Source: Utricularia gibba (Eukaryota; Streptophyta; Magnoliopsida; Lamiales; Lentibulariaceae). Taken from it: 64,000 nt of DNA. The translations under genes and the position numbers were made by a program. Under the pieces are notes generated by a model. That model did not search any database. It had not been told where the DNA came from and saw only the letters and a program-made list of their open reading frames with translations. Shown in pieces: positions 35,696 to 47,045 of the stretch. The stretch's first letter is position 1; each line of letters opens with the position of its first letter. The stretch is taken from assembly GCA_002189035.1 (NCBI GenBank), contig NEEC01000007.1:2170001-2234000 (forward strand). The letters run 5' to 3'.

Positions 35696-37794
35696 CCCTA
35701 ACTAGACACAAAAGTGAAAGAAATCCTCCGCTACTTCCTTCCTAAGAACCTCTGCTGTTGAACAAGGAGACAAAGGGAGGAGGAAGCAAGGAACATGATT
35801 TGCGGGTCTCAATGTCACTCTGCGTGTATTTATTCACTCACACTACCAGAGACAAGAGAGGGAACCCTGGTTTGAACATGGTGTTGCAGTGAAGAATTGA
35901 TGGGACCTATGGTGTAATAACGAAGGAGGAGTCAAAAGCGGGAGCCAGCAGCATTTACTCTTGTGCTGGGATACCAAAAGTCAGCTTCCTAAGCCACACT
36001 TCTCCACCCTGCTTCTCCCATCAATGCCCATCCACAAATTATTCTGTGCCAGTAAACTCTACCAGGGAATCTTTTTTTTTATTCATCTTTGAATTTCCCA
36101 CGAGCCGATTGGACAACGAGGTTGATGAAGAGTAAACGTAACAGTTACCCAGAGATTTCGAAACTTCAAATTTCACCAACTACCGTTTTTCCGGGCCAAT
36201 GCTTGAAATTTGACCAGTAGATCTTTGACTTGTATGTTGAAGATGTTGAGATGAGTTAGAAAATTGAGAAAAACAATCAATTTATGTATAAAAAATTGGA
36301 TTTAGTAGGTGAGATAAAAAAAAAAGCACGATAATTACTTTTCTAAATGACCCGAATATGTTGAGGATACCATAAGGTCAACTTAGGGTTCACAGGGTAA
36401 CACCAAAAATATGCAATAAAAATATTAAAAAAATAGTAAAAGTAAAAGAAGATTAACCATTATGGATGATACAAATTGATAACTCATTGTTTGATTTAAT
36501 CATAACTTTAAACATAATGCTTCTATGCCATTGGCATAGAATAATGTATTTCAAAAAAAATTAGGAGAATATTGGATTCCTTTAAATTAAATAAAATGGT
36601 ATCTAGAATCAGGGAAATTTTAGCCTCTAGAGCTACACTGCTGCTCTTTAGACCTTAGATTCCGTACTCCAACTCATAAAAATAATATTTTAAAAAATAT
36701 TGAAATAAAATGTGTTTCAAGGATCTTAATATGATTTACAAGATAGATTAGGACATCCATCCGTATTTGACGGATTTTTTTATGCTTTCAAACATGTGCA
36801 TATTGAAAACTACGACGTGTAATTAGGATTTATAGAGGACTAAGTTGATATGGATAGATAATTAATAAATTACATATTTTATAAAATTATATAGTATAAA
36901 TCTTTTTTAAATATTTGTAATTATAAATAGACATATATATAGTGTGTGATGAATCTTACATTGATTATGAATGAAAAAGAATATAAGATTAAGTCAAATA
37001 ATCATACAAATTATACATGAGATCTTTTTCTAATTTTTTAAAAACTCTTCATGTGATCTTTTTTTATTTATTCTAATTATATATACTCCTAAGATCTATG
37101 AATTCATTGCATTTTCAAATTTAGTTGTATCATATATGTGTTAATTTAAATGCATAATTTATTTAAAACACTTTTAAAAAAATTATAAGCTTAATGAGTT
37201 ACATAGTTGTAACAAGAGAACATGTCCTAAGAAATGGAAGCATATGCAGTGGACCGTACAGCTAAGGTATGATTCCTAGCTAGGGTTCAATTCAGTAATG
37301 GGATATGTAATTTTGAAGAAAGAATATTTAATTAATGGCTATTCAGTACAGAAACACACCCCCCAGTTATTCCGCGCGGCACGGGGTCAGCAATAAGTGC
37401 AGTGCAGCGCATCAGGGGAAATAATGGCGACCCACAGCCAAGAATTCGATTTCGTGGAGTATGGATGCTGTATACCCGCTAATCTCTCACTTGATTCTTG
37501 TGACCTGAGTGGCAGATACAAGATGAATACTTTACAGAAATGTTTTAGACTGCTGTCTGGTAGAGAGTGTAGATTTGGTCGCAAATCAGGAGGATCGATG
37601 TTAGAATCTCCTGTCGCACACATTTGAAATCTGTAAGAACAATTTTGGACATGTTTGATGCTCGGAAATGGGGTAGTCCCGGCTCCCCATTTAAGACTGT
37701 ATGGACAGGAATCTTTTGTTTGTCATTCCCGGGTCAAGATTTGAGTTTGTGATCAACCCAGAAACTGGGGTGTTTTTTTTCTGTAACCGTGCTT
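35696..37794. other. MYB promoter, AT-rich spacer and inverted copy of a P450 3' flank
   Basis: The first 300 bases are the MYB leader and promoter. A/T-rich DNA follows. From about 36560 to 37794 the sequence is the downstream flank of P450 copy 1 and matches, in inverted orientation, the flank of P450 copy 2 (43918-44942). A segment of about 470 bp near 37255-37725 is present here but absent from the other arm. Confidence 0.6.
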
Positions 37795-39315
37795 CTAAGA
37801 CTTGTGTTCAGTGCCTTGACCTTGCGCTGCTCTGGCGGCAATCCTCACCGGAAAACCTCCTTTCATCTTTGCTGTCACCAGTGTCAGGTAGATCGGCTCC
37901 GCTCCGTCGTCAGCCACTGGCACAACTCTGAACTCCTGGAGCACAGCGGAGATCACACTCTTCATCTGCAAGAAAGCCATCTCCTTTCCTAAGCATACTC
38001 TTGGCCCTGCATTGAATACAGGGTTGTAGGGATCCCTGTTCACAAATGACACCTTTCCGTCCACCGTCTCCTCCAGCCACCGCTCTGGTTTGAATTCGCT
38101 CCAGTCCTCGCCCCAGACTGCCTCAATTCTCCCCATGGCGAATGCATTACATGACATGAGCCACCCCTTCTTCACAAACGTCCCATCGGGCAAAATGTCG
38201 TCCTGGAAGGCTTCTCTGGTGTCTAGAGGCACTGGGGGATAGAGCCTCATGCTCTCACAAATGGCCGCGTGAGTATATACAAGCTGCTTCACATCCTTGT
38301 ATCCGGCTGAAGTCGTTTCTGATCCATTTTGCTTGATTTCCCTCAAAATTTTGTCTTCAACATGTGGATTTTGTGATACAAGCCAAAAGAACCATGTCAG
38401 TGCAGCAGAAGTAGTGTCTTGCCCTGCTAAAATGAAGTTGAGGACGATATCCATCAATAGCTTTTCATCTGAAACTCCAGCGCTCAGAAATCTTGAGAGA
38501 AGATCCTCATTCGTTGCGGCTTTCTCCTCGACTTCATGCTTCTTCTGACGAACTATGTTCCTCGCCATATCCTTAACTGCACACAAGGCGATTCTGAGCT
38601 CCTTCTATGATCCCAGATCAAGGAATCTTTTGATTTTCCGGAGAATTGGGAGGATGTACTTGAATCTGTCGGTGATGTTGCGTACGGCAGTATAAAACGC
38701 GGTAGCAAACTTCTGTTCCGGCAGCGATGGCGATAGGTATTCAGGGTCATACCCAAAAGAAACCTGGCAGACATTATCGAATGCGAACCGCTGCATAACA
38801 TCTTGGAAGTCCAGCACAGATTCTTCGACAGCAGCCGTTCTCAAGATCGGGAGCAGGCGATCGGAGATCTCAACGTTGACGACGGACTCCAGGAACCAGC
38901 GCAACGATTTGATGTTGAACTCACGGCTAGCGAGCTGCCGTTGAAACTTCCACTTATCGCCGTCCAAGTTGAAGAGGCTGTCGCCGAGGAGGTCATAGAA
39001 GCCTGATCTCATAATCTCCCCTCTCCCGTAGTTTTCGAAATTCGTCTTGAGCATATGTTGGACGTTCGCGGGGTTCGCCGTGACGACGCCGGCCACCCGC
39101 ATCGGTAAGTGGAGAGTAAAGGTGAGCGACGGCGTCGATTTGACGAGCTCCGTTGTCCACTGCGGCAGTCGATCACCGTTCTTGGAGAACTCTACCACTG
39201 TAACGAGCGCAGAAGACGAAGAGATGGTCTTAGGCTTCGCCTTGGCTTTGAAAAAGACGAGGAGAATCAGAGCGGTGAGTATGGAAAGCAGGACACCGGC
39301 GTAGAATTCCGCCAT
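37795..39315 (-). pseudogene. CYP94-type cytochrome P450, copy 1, in-frame TAG
   Basis: A single-exon P450 of 506 sense codons apart from one stop: codon 237 is TAG (38605-38607). The reading frame before (236 residues) and after it is otherwise open to the end. An N-terminal membrane anchor (LLSILTALILLVFF) is present. The usual Pro-rich hinge after it is not seen. Downstream are the I-helix oxygen motif AGQDTTSA, the ExxR motif ESMR, FKPERW and the heme loop FNAGPRVCLG. The closest family is CYP94, whose members hydroxylate the omega end of fatty acids or of jasmonoyl-isoleucine in the ER. The N-terminal product alone would lack heme binding, so I call it a pseudogene or an allele with a nonsense mutation. 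Copy 3 has the same stop. One codon is missing before the heme loop (DPYNPVF against DPYTYPVF). Confidence 0.85.
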
Positions 39316-40635
39316 TTTGGGAGCTTCCCTCGTTCACAGATACCGTGGATGTTATCTAGTATGAGAAGATGTAATCAATACTATGGTTCTTTCTTAATAG
39401 TTTTGATTTAGAGTCTCCTACTAGTATTTCACAAGGTGGTTGTGCAGAAATTATAAAAAACATTTTAGAACAAAAATTATATTAATTAACCACATAGAAA
39501 CAACTTAAATACTCAAATGCAATAAATGTGAACCAAGGATATTATAAATTAGATAGATCCGTGGCGAATACGTGTATTTGAAACCCCCTGCAAATGCAAA
39601 TACCTATCGTAGTTAACCTTCATGTGATCATCACACCAGCCATCGACTGAATGATTAAGAGGTAGACCCAACTAATAATTGGAATGCTTTATTTATGGGT
39701 TGAGTCACAATGGGGTATGGGAGCCCACGGGTCATGACCCAACAACTTGTACCCGGGTAATCTATGGATATGGATTGAGTTAAGGATTGAAACTCATCTA
39801 TGTGTAACTCATCGACTTGTGACCCAGGGCATGACCCGCCTTGTTTGACCCGTGATCCAATGATTTAAGACCCGTGTTCATGTCTAATATCGCACAATTA
39901 TGTCTAGTTACGAGACTTTAGAATCAGTGAAATTCTCTATTCATTGAGCCATATATTGATCAAATATTGAAATACATCGATTATCATAATCATAAATAGT
40001 GGAGCAAGATGAAGTCACATTTTGTTTAGAAGTATCAAAACTATTTGAGAGAGTATCACAATCAAATTGATATTTATAGTTATCATATAAATCTTCAATT
40101 TTTTTCCAAAATTCTTTAATTTTTTTCGTAGTCATTTCCATAAATCAAGGGAAAATAAAACTTCACTATGTTCATTTCATACCTTGGATCAAGAAGGGCA
40201 GATACTCCCAATAATAAATGGTATGCATCCCAATATTTAGAGAACTTCAACATTTAGGTTTGGGTCAAACAACTTGAACCCGAAAAAAATTTAGCACTTC
40301 TTGACTCAATGGTTTGGTTTCGATTCAGGTCCAGTAGACCCGAACCTATTGGCATCTCTAATTGATCGTGTAGAAAAAGAGAGAAGTGATTGACTACAAT
40401 GACTGTTCCACATAAGAGTTTATAAAATAAAAATAAAAATAATTATTGCTACAAATGAAAGACCCTTTTTTGAGTTGAAAATATATAATACCAAAAAAAA
40501 ATTAACAAAAAATATGATAATCTAATTGATCCTTTCGGATTTTTTATTCTAACTATCTTAAAGAAGGCATTTAGCCACTCTTCTACATCACTCCAATGGT
40601 GGTTCTAATTATCTAGTGCATGTATGTGTTTTTAT
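39316..40635. other. P450 copy 1 promoter and spacer with a hAT-like remnant
   Basis: The first 100 bases upstream of the P450 match the upstream region of copy 3. Then come A/T-rich DNA and a region rich in GACCCG/CGGGTC motifs (see the separate entry). From about 40390 to 40635 the DNA is the pectate lyase 3' flank, repeated in inverted form at 46320-46560 and partly at 48690-48760. Confidence 0.5.
39640..40360. mobile_element. Possible decayed hAT-type element
   Basis: The right end GACCCGAACCTATTGGCATCTCTA resembles, as a reverse complement, the common plant hAT terminus (TAGNGNTGCCAAT...GGGTCGGGTC type). Repeated GACCC/GGGTC motifs fill the interior. A minus-strand frame at 40141-39941 (KKIKEFWKKIEDLYDNYKY) weakly recalls a hAT transposase. 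The left end was not found. Confidence 0.3.
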
Positions 40636-42152
40636 TCAACATGGTTGTCCAGGGGTGCAGCTCAGTGCTCCGGCGTACTTGGCCATCTCTACGGCAAACT
40701 CTCCAGATTTTGGGGGCACCATTTCACTTGCTCCCAGAGCGAACCTGTAATTCGCATCTCCGGATTCTACGAAAAATGCTCCGTTTTCAAAGACATCGTC
40801 CTGGGATTTCCACACCCATTTCTTCCACTCGCTCTCCGGCGTGTAATCCCTCCTCGTCACCTGCATGTGTATATTTGTTTGTAAAAAAAAGAAAAAAGGA
40901 GTGGGAAATGGGGAGTGTGATACCTCCTTGGTGTTGTTGTTGTCTGGGGCAACGTAGTGATTTCCCTGACTCAAAATGGTGGGGTGGCATGTTCCGGCGA
41001 TGGCGAACATCTCCCATTTCGTGTAGTCGTTGTTGACGACATGAGCGAATCCGAATCGCACTCGAGGCATTCTTTGAACCAGATGAGGTCCGAAATGGTT
41101 GAAGGCTAAGGTCACCTGCATGAGGCTGTCTTCTGGGCTCATTTCACTTGCCCCGAACAGCATCACCTACCACACCATTCAAAGCGACGAGATTAGATGA
41201 GATGGATGTCCACAAAATGGGGAAAAAAAATAACATTCCATTTACATGGTCGTGCTCCGTGTAGTAGCTGTTGGAGATTGTGATAGCCGTGGAGTGTGAC
41301 ACCGCATCAATCAACCCGTCGGAGCACCTCGCCATCGACAAGTGGTCGATCCAGATGTTGGAGGATCCGATTATGGAAATCCCATCGCCGTCGCTTTTGG
41401 TGCGGAACCCATGGTGGGAAGTGGAGTCCCTAATCATGCCTCCATTTCCAGGTTTGATGTCGTGGATGTGGATACCATGGATGATCACGTTGCTGATGAA
41501 CTGCAGCGTAAACCCTGCGCCATCCGCGATGTGGACATTCGCGCCACGGCCGTCAATCGTCTTGTTTCCCGCCATGATCAACTCCTGGGAGAGCCTGATG
41601 TTCATGTCCTTTTCGAAGATGATCCACAGCGGCTCCGATTGGATGACGGCATGCCTCAGAGTTCCCGGCTTGGGATCCACCAGGCTTCCATCGGACGAAT
41701 CATTCACCACGTAGACGCGGCCTCCCTTCCCACCAGTGGTGTTGTGGCCAAACCCAATAACGCAATCGGCGAGCCTCTCGCGATTCTCAGCCCAATCGCT
41801 CTTGCATCTCCAGCACTTATCAATGGGGTTTGTGGCATTGCATGCCTCTGAACTCAATGCTCTTCGTGAATGATCGAACTGTTTCGTCCTATTCATAACA
41901 AGAAAAGGATAACCATTAGATGGATTCGCTCATGTTTCATGGGGTTCGTAAATCTTACTTATGAACACGGTGGTTGACGAAGCTTGCAACATCGTAAGGG
42001 TTCATCTTGTAGCTCTGGACGGCCTCATTTCTTGATTCCTGTGCCCTCTGCTTCCAGAAAGCCGCATCTTGGACCTGGCTAGCTGCTCCCCTGGACACAA
42101 CATTACATACGAAAACAAAAAGGAAAAACGAAAGAACACTAATCCTACCCAT
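40636..42152 (-). CDS. PL: Pectate lyase (polysaccharide lyase family 1)
   Basis: Four exons, 42152-41959, 41888-41246, 41166-40924 and 40860-40636, give 434 residues. A signal peptide ([20 protein letters not shown]) sends it to the cell wall. An N-terminal domain (about residues 30-65) is followed by the beta-helix domain with [38 protein letters not shown], the WIDH motif and [25 protein letters not shown] holds the catalytic-type RxPxxR. The position usually filled by Cys (PRCRHG) is Val here (PRVRFG). Family knowledge: it cleaves de-esterified homogalacturonan by Ca2+-dependent beta-elimination. The third intron is 63 nt, in frame and free of stops. It is the only intact pectate lyase of three copies in the cluster. 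Confidence 0.93.
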
Positions 42153-42246
42153 TATTCAAGATGGTTTATTTTATTTATTTTTTGCTTGTAGCTGAATGAT
42201 AGCTTGATCGATGATGTCCAATTCCTGTGTTTAAATAGGTAAGAGT

Positions 42247-42377
42247 TTACTAAAAGTAGTGTTGATGTAGAGAAAACTTCGTGAGTGAACAACGGAGGAT
42301 GCTTCAAGTCATTACATCATGATTCAGCATGATGTAAACTCACGAAGTTTTCTCTACATCAACACTACTTTTAGTAA
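42247..42377. repeat. Perfect 40-bp inverted repeat at the head-to-head junction
   Basis: Arms 42247-42286 and 42338-42377 are exact reverse complements, separated by 51 bp. Inside the loop, TACATCATG (42313-42321) and CATGATGTA (42328-42336) form a second hairpin. The right arm ends exactly where similarity to the copy 3 P450 promoter starts (AGCTCCAAGG). Confidence 0.95.
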
Positions 42378-42395
42378 GCTCCAAGGTGTTCCAAA

Positions 42396-43917
42396 ATGGC
42401 GGAATTCTACGCCGGTGTCCTGCTCTCCATACTCACCTCTCTGATTCTCCTCGTCTTTTTCAAGGTCAAGGCGAAGCCTAAAACCATCTCATCGTCTTCT
42501 GCGCTTGTTACAGTGGTAGAGGTCTCCAGGAACGGTGATCGACTGCCGCAGTGGACAATGGAGCTCGTCAAATCGACACCGTCGCTCACCTTTACTCCCC
42601 ACTTACCGATGGGGATGGGGGCCGTCATCACGGCGAACCCCGCGAACGTCCAGCATATGGTCAAGACGAATTTCGACAGCTACGGGAAAGGGGAGATTAT
42701 CAGATCAAGCTTCTATGACCTCCTTGGCGATAGCCTCTTCAACATGGACGGCGATCAGTGGAAGTTCCAACGGCAGCTCGCTAGCCGTGAGTTCAACAGC
42801 AAATCATTGCGCTGGTTCCTTGAGTCCGTCATTAACGTCGAGATCTCCGATCGCCTGCTCCCTATCTTAAGAACGGCTGCTGTCGAAGAAACTGTGCTGG
42901 ACTTCGAAGATGTTATGCAGCGGTTCGCATTCGATAATGTCTGCCAGCTTTCTTTTGGTTATGACCCTGAATACCTTTCGCCATCGCTGCCGGAACAGAA
43001 GTTTGCTGCCGCATGTAACACTGCCGTAAGCATTGTCACCGACAGATTCAAGTACATGCTCCCAATTCTCTGGAAAATCAAAAGATTCCTTGATCTAGGA
43101 TCAGAGAAGGAGCTCAGAATCGCCTTGACGGAAGTTAAGGATATGGCGAGGAAGATAGTTCGTCAGAAGAAGCATGAAGTCGAGGAGAAAGCCGCAAAGA
43201 ATGAGGATCTTCTCTCAAGATTTCTGAGCGCTGGAGTTTCAGATGAAAAGCTATTGATGGATATCGTCATCAGCTTCATTATAGCAGGGCAAGACACCAC
43301 TTCTGCTGCATTGACATGGTTCTTTTGGCTTGTATCACAAAATCCCCATGTTGAAGACAAAATTTTGCGTGAAATCAACCAAAATGGATCAGAAACGACT
43401 TCAGCCGGATACAAGGATGTGAAGCCGCTTGTATATATTCATGCGGCCATTTGTGAGAGCATGAGGCTCTATCCCCAGCGCCTGTAGATACCAAAGAAGC
43501 CTTCCAGGACGACGTTTTGCCCGATGGGACGTTTGTGAAGAAGGGGTGGTTCCTGTCATATAATACATTCGCCATGGGAAGAATTGAGGCAGTCTGGGGC
43601 GACGACTGGAGCAAATTCAAGCCAGAGCGGTGGCTGGAGGAGAGGCGGACGGAAAGCTGTCATTTTTGAACAGGGATCCCTACGCTTACCCTGTCTTCAA
43701 TGCAGGGCCAAGAACATGCCTAGGAAAGGAGATGTCTTTCTTGCAGATGAAGAGTGTGATCTCCGCTGTGCTCCAGGAGTTCAGAGTTGTGCCAGTGGCT
43801 GACGACGGAACGGAGCCGATCTACCTGACACTGGTGACAGCAAAGATGAAAGGAGGTTTTCCGGTGAGAATTGTCGCCAGAGCAGTCGAAGATCAATGCA
43901 CTGAACACAAGTCTTAG
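42396..43917 (+). pseudogene. CYP94-type cytochrome P450, copy 2, frameshifted
   Basis: Homologous to copy 1 on the opposite strand. Codon 237, TAG in the other two copies, is GAG here (43104-43106), so the first 363 codons are open. Then CTCTATCCCC has one C fewer than copy 3 (run at 43473-43476), which leads to a stop at 43485-43487. A second one-base loss lies near 43643-43650 (GGAGGAGAGGCGG against GGAGGAGACGGTGG). After it the frame of the heme loop (FNAGPRTCLG) is open to a stop at 43917. The I-helix (AGQDTTSA) and ESMR motifs are intact. The upstream region is not that of copies 1 and 3: it is an inverted piece of the pectate lyase promoter. Either a pseudogene or a gene with two sequence errors. 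Confidence 0.85.
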
Positions 43918-44965
43918 AAGCACGGTAATAGAGAAAAACACCCCAGTTTCTGGGTTCATCACAAACTCAAATCTTGACCCGGGAATGTACGTCCACTGCA
44001 TATGCTTCCATTTCTGACATGTTCTCTTGCTACAAGTATGTAACTCATTAAGCTTAGAATTTTTTTTAAAAGTGTTTTAAATAAATTATGCATTTAAATT
44101 AATACATATATCATACAATTAAACTTGAAAATGCAATGAATATATAGATCTTAGGAGTATATATATTTAGAATAAATAAATAAAAAAGATCACATGAAGA
44201 GTTTTGAAAAAATATGATGAATCAGACTTGTTTTTTTGTTCAATAATTTTTTTAAAAAATAAATACATATTACGTCATGTTACTCTTACATAATATTGTG
44301 TACTTCGAATACTCATCTTTCTGTTTTTCTCATTTTTGATCAGTAATGTGTCTCAAGTGATCATATATCTTGAAATTATCTCGAACTAAACACACTTAAT
44401 TTTAAATTTATATTGAAGATACTCTATCATGCTCAGTAAAAGATTTTATATAAAATTTGTGTGATTATTCTATTTAATCTTATTTTCTCAATCATATGTA
44501 ATTGATATGAAATTTGCTTAAAATACTTACGTCCTTTTTGTGATGAGCCATCATACTATATATATAATTGCAAATATTTTAAAAAACATTTATGCTATAT
44601 AATTTTATAAAATATATAATTTATAAGTTATCTGTTCATATCAACTTAGTTCTATATAAACCCTAATTACACGTGTATTGAATACTTAGTTCTCAATATG
44701 CACATGTTTGAAAGCATAAACAAAGTTATTCGAATACAGATGGATGTACTAATCTATCTTGTAAATCATATTACGATCCTTGAAACACATTCTATTTCAA
44801 TCTTTTTTGAAACATCATTTTTATGAGTTGGAGTACGGAATCTAAGGTCTAAAGGGCAGCAGTGTAGCTCTAGAGACTAAAACTTCCCTGATTCTGGGTA
44901 CCATTTTATTTAACTTAAAGGAATCCAATATTCTCCTAAAATGTTTTTTTAAAAAAATACATCTC
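43918..44965. repeat. P450 3' flank, inverted copy of 36560-37794
   Basis: Segments such as the stretch around TATGTAACTCATTAAGCTTA (44040) and GAGTTGGAGTACGGAATCTA (44824) are reverse complements of sequence near 37190 and 36675. Together with the genes this defines the outer arms of an inverted duplication. The flank is A/T-rich and non-coding. Confidence 0.75.
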
Positions 44966-45755
44966 GAAATGGAGGCATGATTAGGGACTCCACTTAAATG
45001 GAATGTTTGTTATTTGTTTTCCCATTTTGTTGGCATCCATCTAATCTCTTGGCTTTGAATGGTGTGGTAGGTGATGTTGTTCGGGGCAAATGAAATGAGC
45101 TTAGAAGACAGCCTCACGCAAGTGACCTTAACCTTCAACCATTTCGAACCCTATCTAGTTCAAAGAATGCATCGAGCACAATTTGGATTCGCTCATATCG
45201 TCAACAACTTTTAGAATACATAATCTCACATCGAAAAATAAAAGTAGAATAGTTAAGTATATAAAAAATTATAGATCATTAATAATTGATTGAACCTAAT
45301 CTTTTCTATTGTAATTTACGTTTCTTGTGTACTTGGACTTTATGTGCACGTTCGCCCGATCCATCGAATCCTGAATTTCAACAACAATGACCACACAAAA
45401 TGGGAGATGTTTGCCATCGCAGGAACATGCCACTCCACTATTTTGAGTCACGGAAATCACTACGTTGCCCCAGACAACAACAACACCAAGGAGGTATCAT
45501 AGTCTCCATTTCCCACTTCTTTTCTTTTTTTTAATGAACAAATATACATATACACACATGGAGGCGACGAGGAGGGATTACACGCCGGAGTGCCAATGTA
45601 AGAAATGGGTGTGGAAATCCCAGAATGATGTCTTCGAAAACGGAGCATTTTTTGTAGAATCTGGAGATACGAATTATAGGTTCTCTCTAGGAGCAAGTGA
45701 AATGGTGCCTTCAAAATCTGAGGAGTTTTCAGTGGAGATGGCCAGGTACAAAAAA
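44966..45755 (+). pseudogene. Pectate lyase pseudogene fragment 1
   Basis: It starts inside the equivalent of exon 2 (sequence matching GGMIRDST), then skips to the intron and exon 3, where VMLFGANEMS and a changed RMHRAQFG (the RxPxxR catalytic motif is lost) can be read. A 169-bp insertion at 45209-45377 splits the exon. Beyond it [17 protein letters not shown], the exon 4 equivalent ([19 protein letters not shown]) and the end up to VEMAR are recognisable. The true C-terminus is missing. It is clearly non-functional. Confidence 0.88.
45209..45377. mobile_element. 169-bp insertion flanked by an 8-bp direct repeat
   Basis: TCAACAAC occurs at 45201-45208 and 45378-45385, on both sides of DNA absent from the intact pectate lyase. 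An 8-bp duplication fits hAT-type insertion, but no clear terminal inverted repeats are seen. The start (AATCTCACATCGAAAAA...GTATATAAA) recalls TRIM/short LTR sequences. The class is open. Confidence 0.5.
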
Positions 45756-47045
45756 ATTATAAAAAAGATCTAACACCAATTATTGGAGATGAAATTCTAA
45801 AACATAATCAACTTTGTATTTTAGTGTTAAATTAAATTTTCACATCATCATTTTGTGTTTATTTTTTTAATATAAATTTACATAAATATAGTATTGTATT
45901 TATTTCTTTTGTATATTATATCAGAATCAACATGTTCAGCGTAATAGTATACATGTGATTTTGAGATTTTAATAGATATGTTTTCGTGACTTTGAGATTT
46001 TAATTCAAATAATATTGCTCATGAAACTATTTTGCATTTAATTGGTTATATTTTAACTTATTGGTTAATATAAATATTATAATATAATTGTATTGTAATA
46101 TATTATATCTAAATTTTTTAATATCAAGTATGCTTAAATGTATTTTTTTTTCAAGAAGGGCATATTTTTGTGAATATATAACCAAAAAATAAATAAAAAA
46201 TGATAATGTAAAAATTTAGTTTAACTTTAAAGTATTAAGTTGATCATGTTTTGTAATTCTATCTCCAATACTTGATGAGAGAAGTAATTTAACTGGCCAG
46301 GTATGCGTGTTGAATAAAAATAGATACATGTATTGCCTAATTAGAACCACCATTGGAGTATTGTAGAAGAGTGGCTAAATGCCTTCTTCAATATAGTTAG
46401 AATAAAATCAGAAAGGATTATCATATTTTTTGATTTTATTATTATTTTGTATTTTCAACTCAAAAAATGAGCTTTCATTTGTAGCAATAATTAATTTTTT
46501 TTTATTTTACATAATTGATTTTTTTAATTTATAAACTCTTTTGTTGGAAAGTCATTGTAGATTATCATTTCACTCTTTTTCTACACAACCAATCACCATC
46601 CGTGTGGCCCAGTCATGGATAGATGCCTCAAATATTAAACATAGATTTGAAAAAATAATTCCAATTAACATATTATACAAAATTACGTGAAAAAATAAAA
46701 ATATATAATATAATAAACATTTGAATTTTATATTTTTATAAACATTCTAAATATTTTTTAAGAAAATTTAAAATGTTTTTTTAAATTAAAAAACTTAATT
46801 TTTATTCTATTAAAAATAATTTTCTATTACATTCTTGTCCTATTCCCGTACGCTCGGAAGGCGACGGTTGAAAATTGATTTTTAATAAATAAGAATACAA
46901 ATTCAATCCAATTACGCATCATCTAAAGTTAATTACTGTAATTAGATTAATTTTTGAGATAATTAAATTATTGTGCGATAATCGGTCTTCTTCCAGATAA
47001 CATCCACGCTATCTGTGAACGAGGGGAGCTCCAAGGTATTCCAAA
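45756..47045. other. AT-rich spacer and promoter of P450 copy 3
   Basis: A/T-rich DNA without genes. The segment 46320-46560 is the inverted copy of the pectate lyase 3' flank at 40390-40620. The last 60 bases (GATAACATCCACGCTATCTG...) match the region upstream of P450 copy 1. Confidence 0.6.

Noticed and set aside
41271-41851. Long plus-strand frames opposite the pectate lyase
   Set aside because: Antisense shadows of exon 2 of the pectate lyase.
45361-45400. Sequence with a tRNA-like TCGAATCC box
   Set aside because: No acceptor stem or other arms can be formed; it is part of the insertion in the pectate lyase fragment. No tRNA was found elsewhere.
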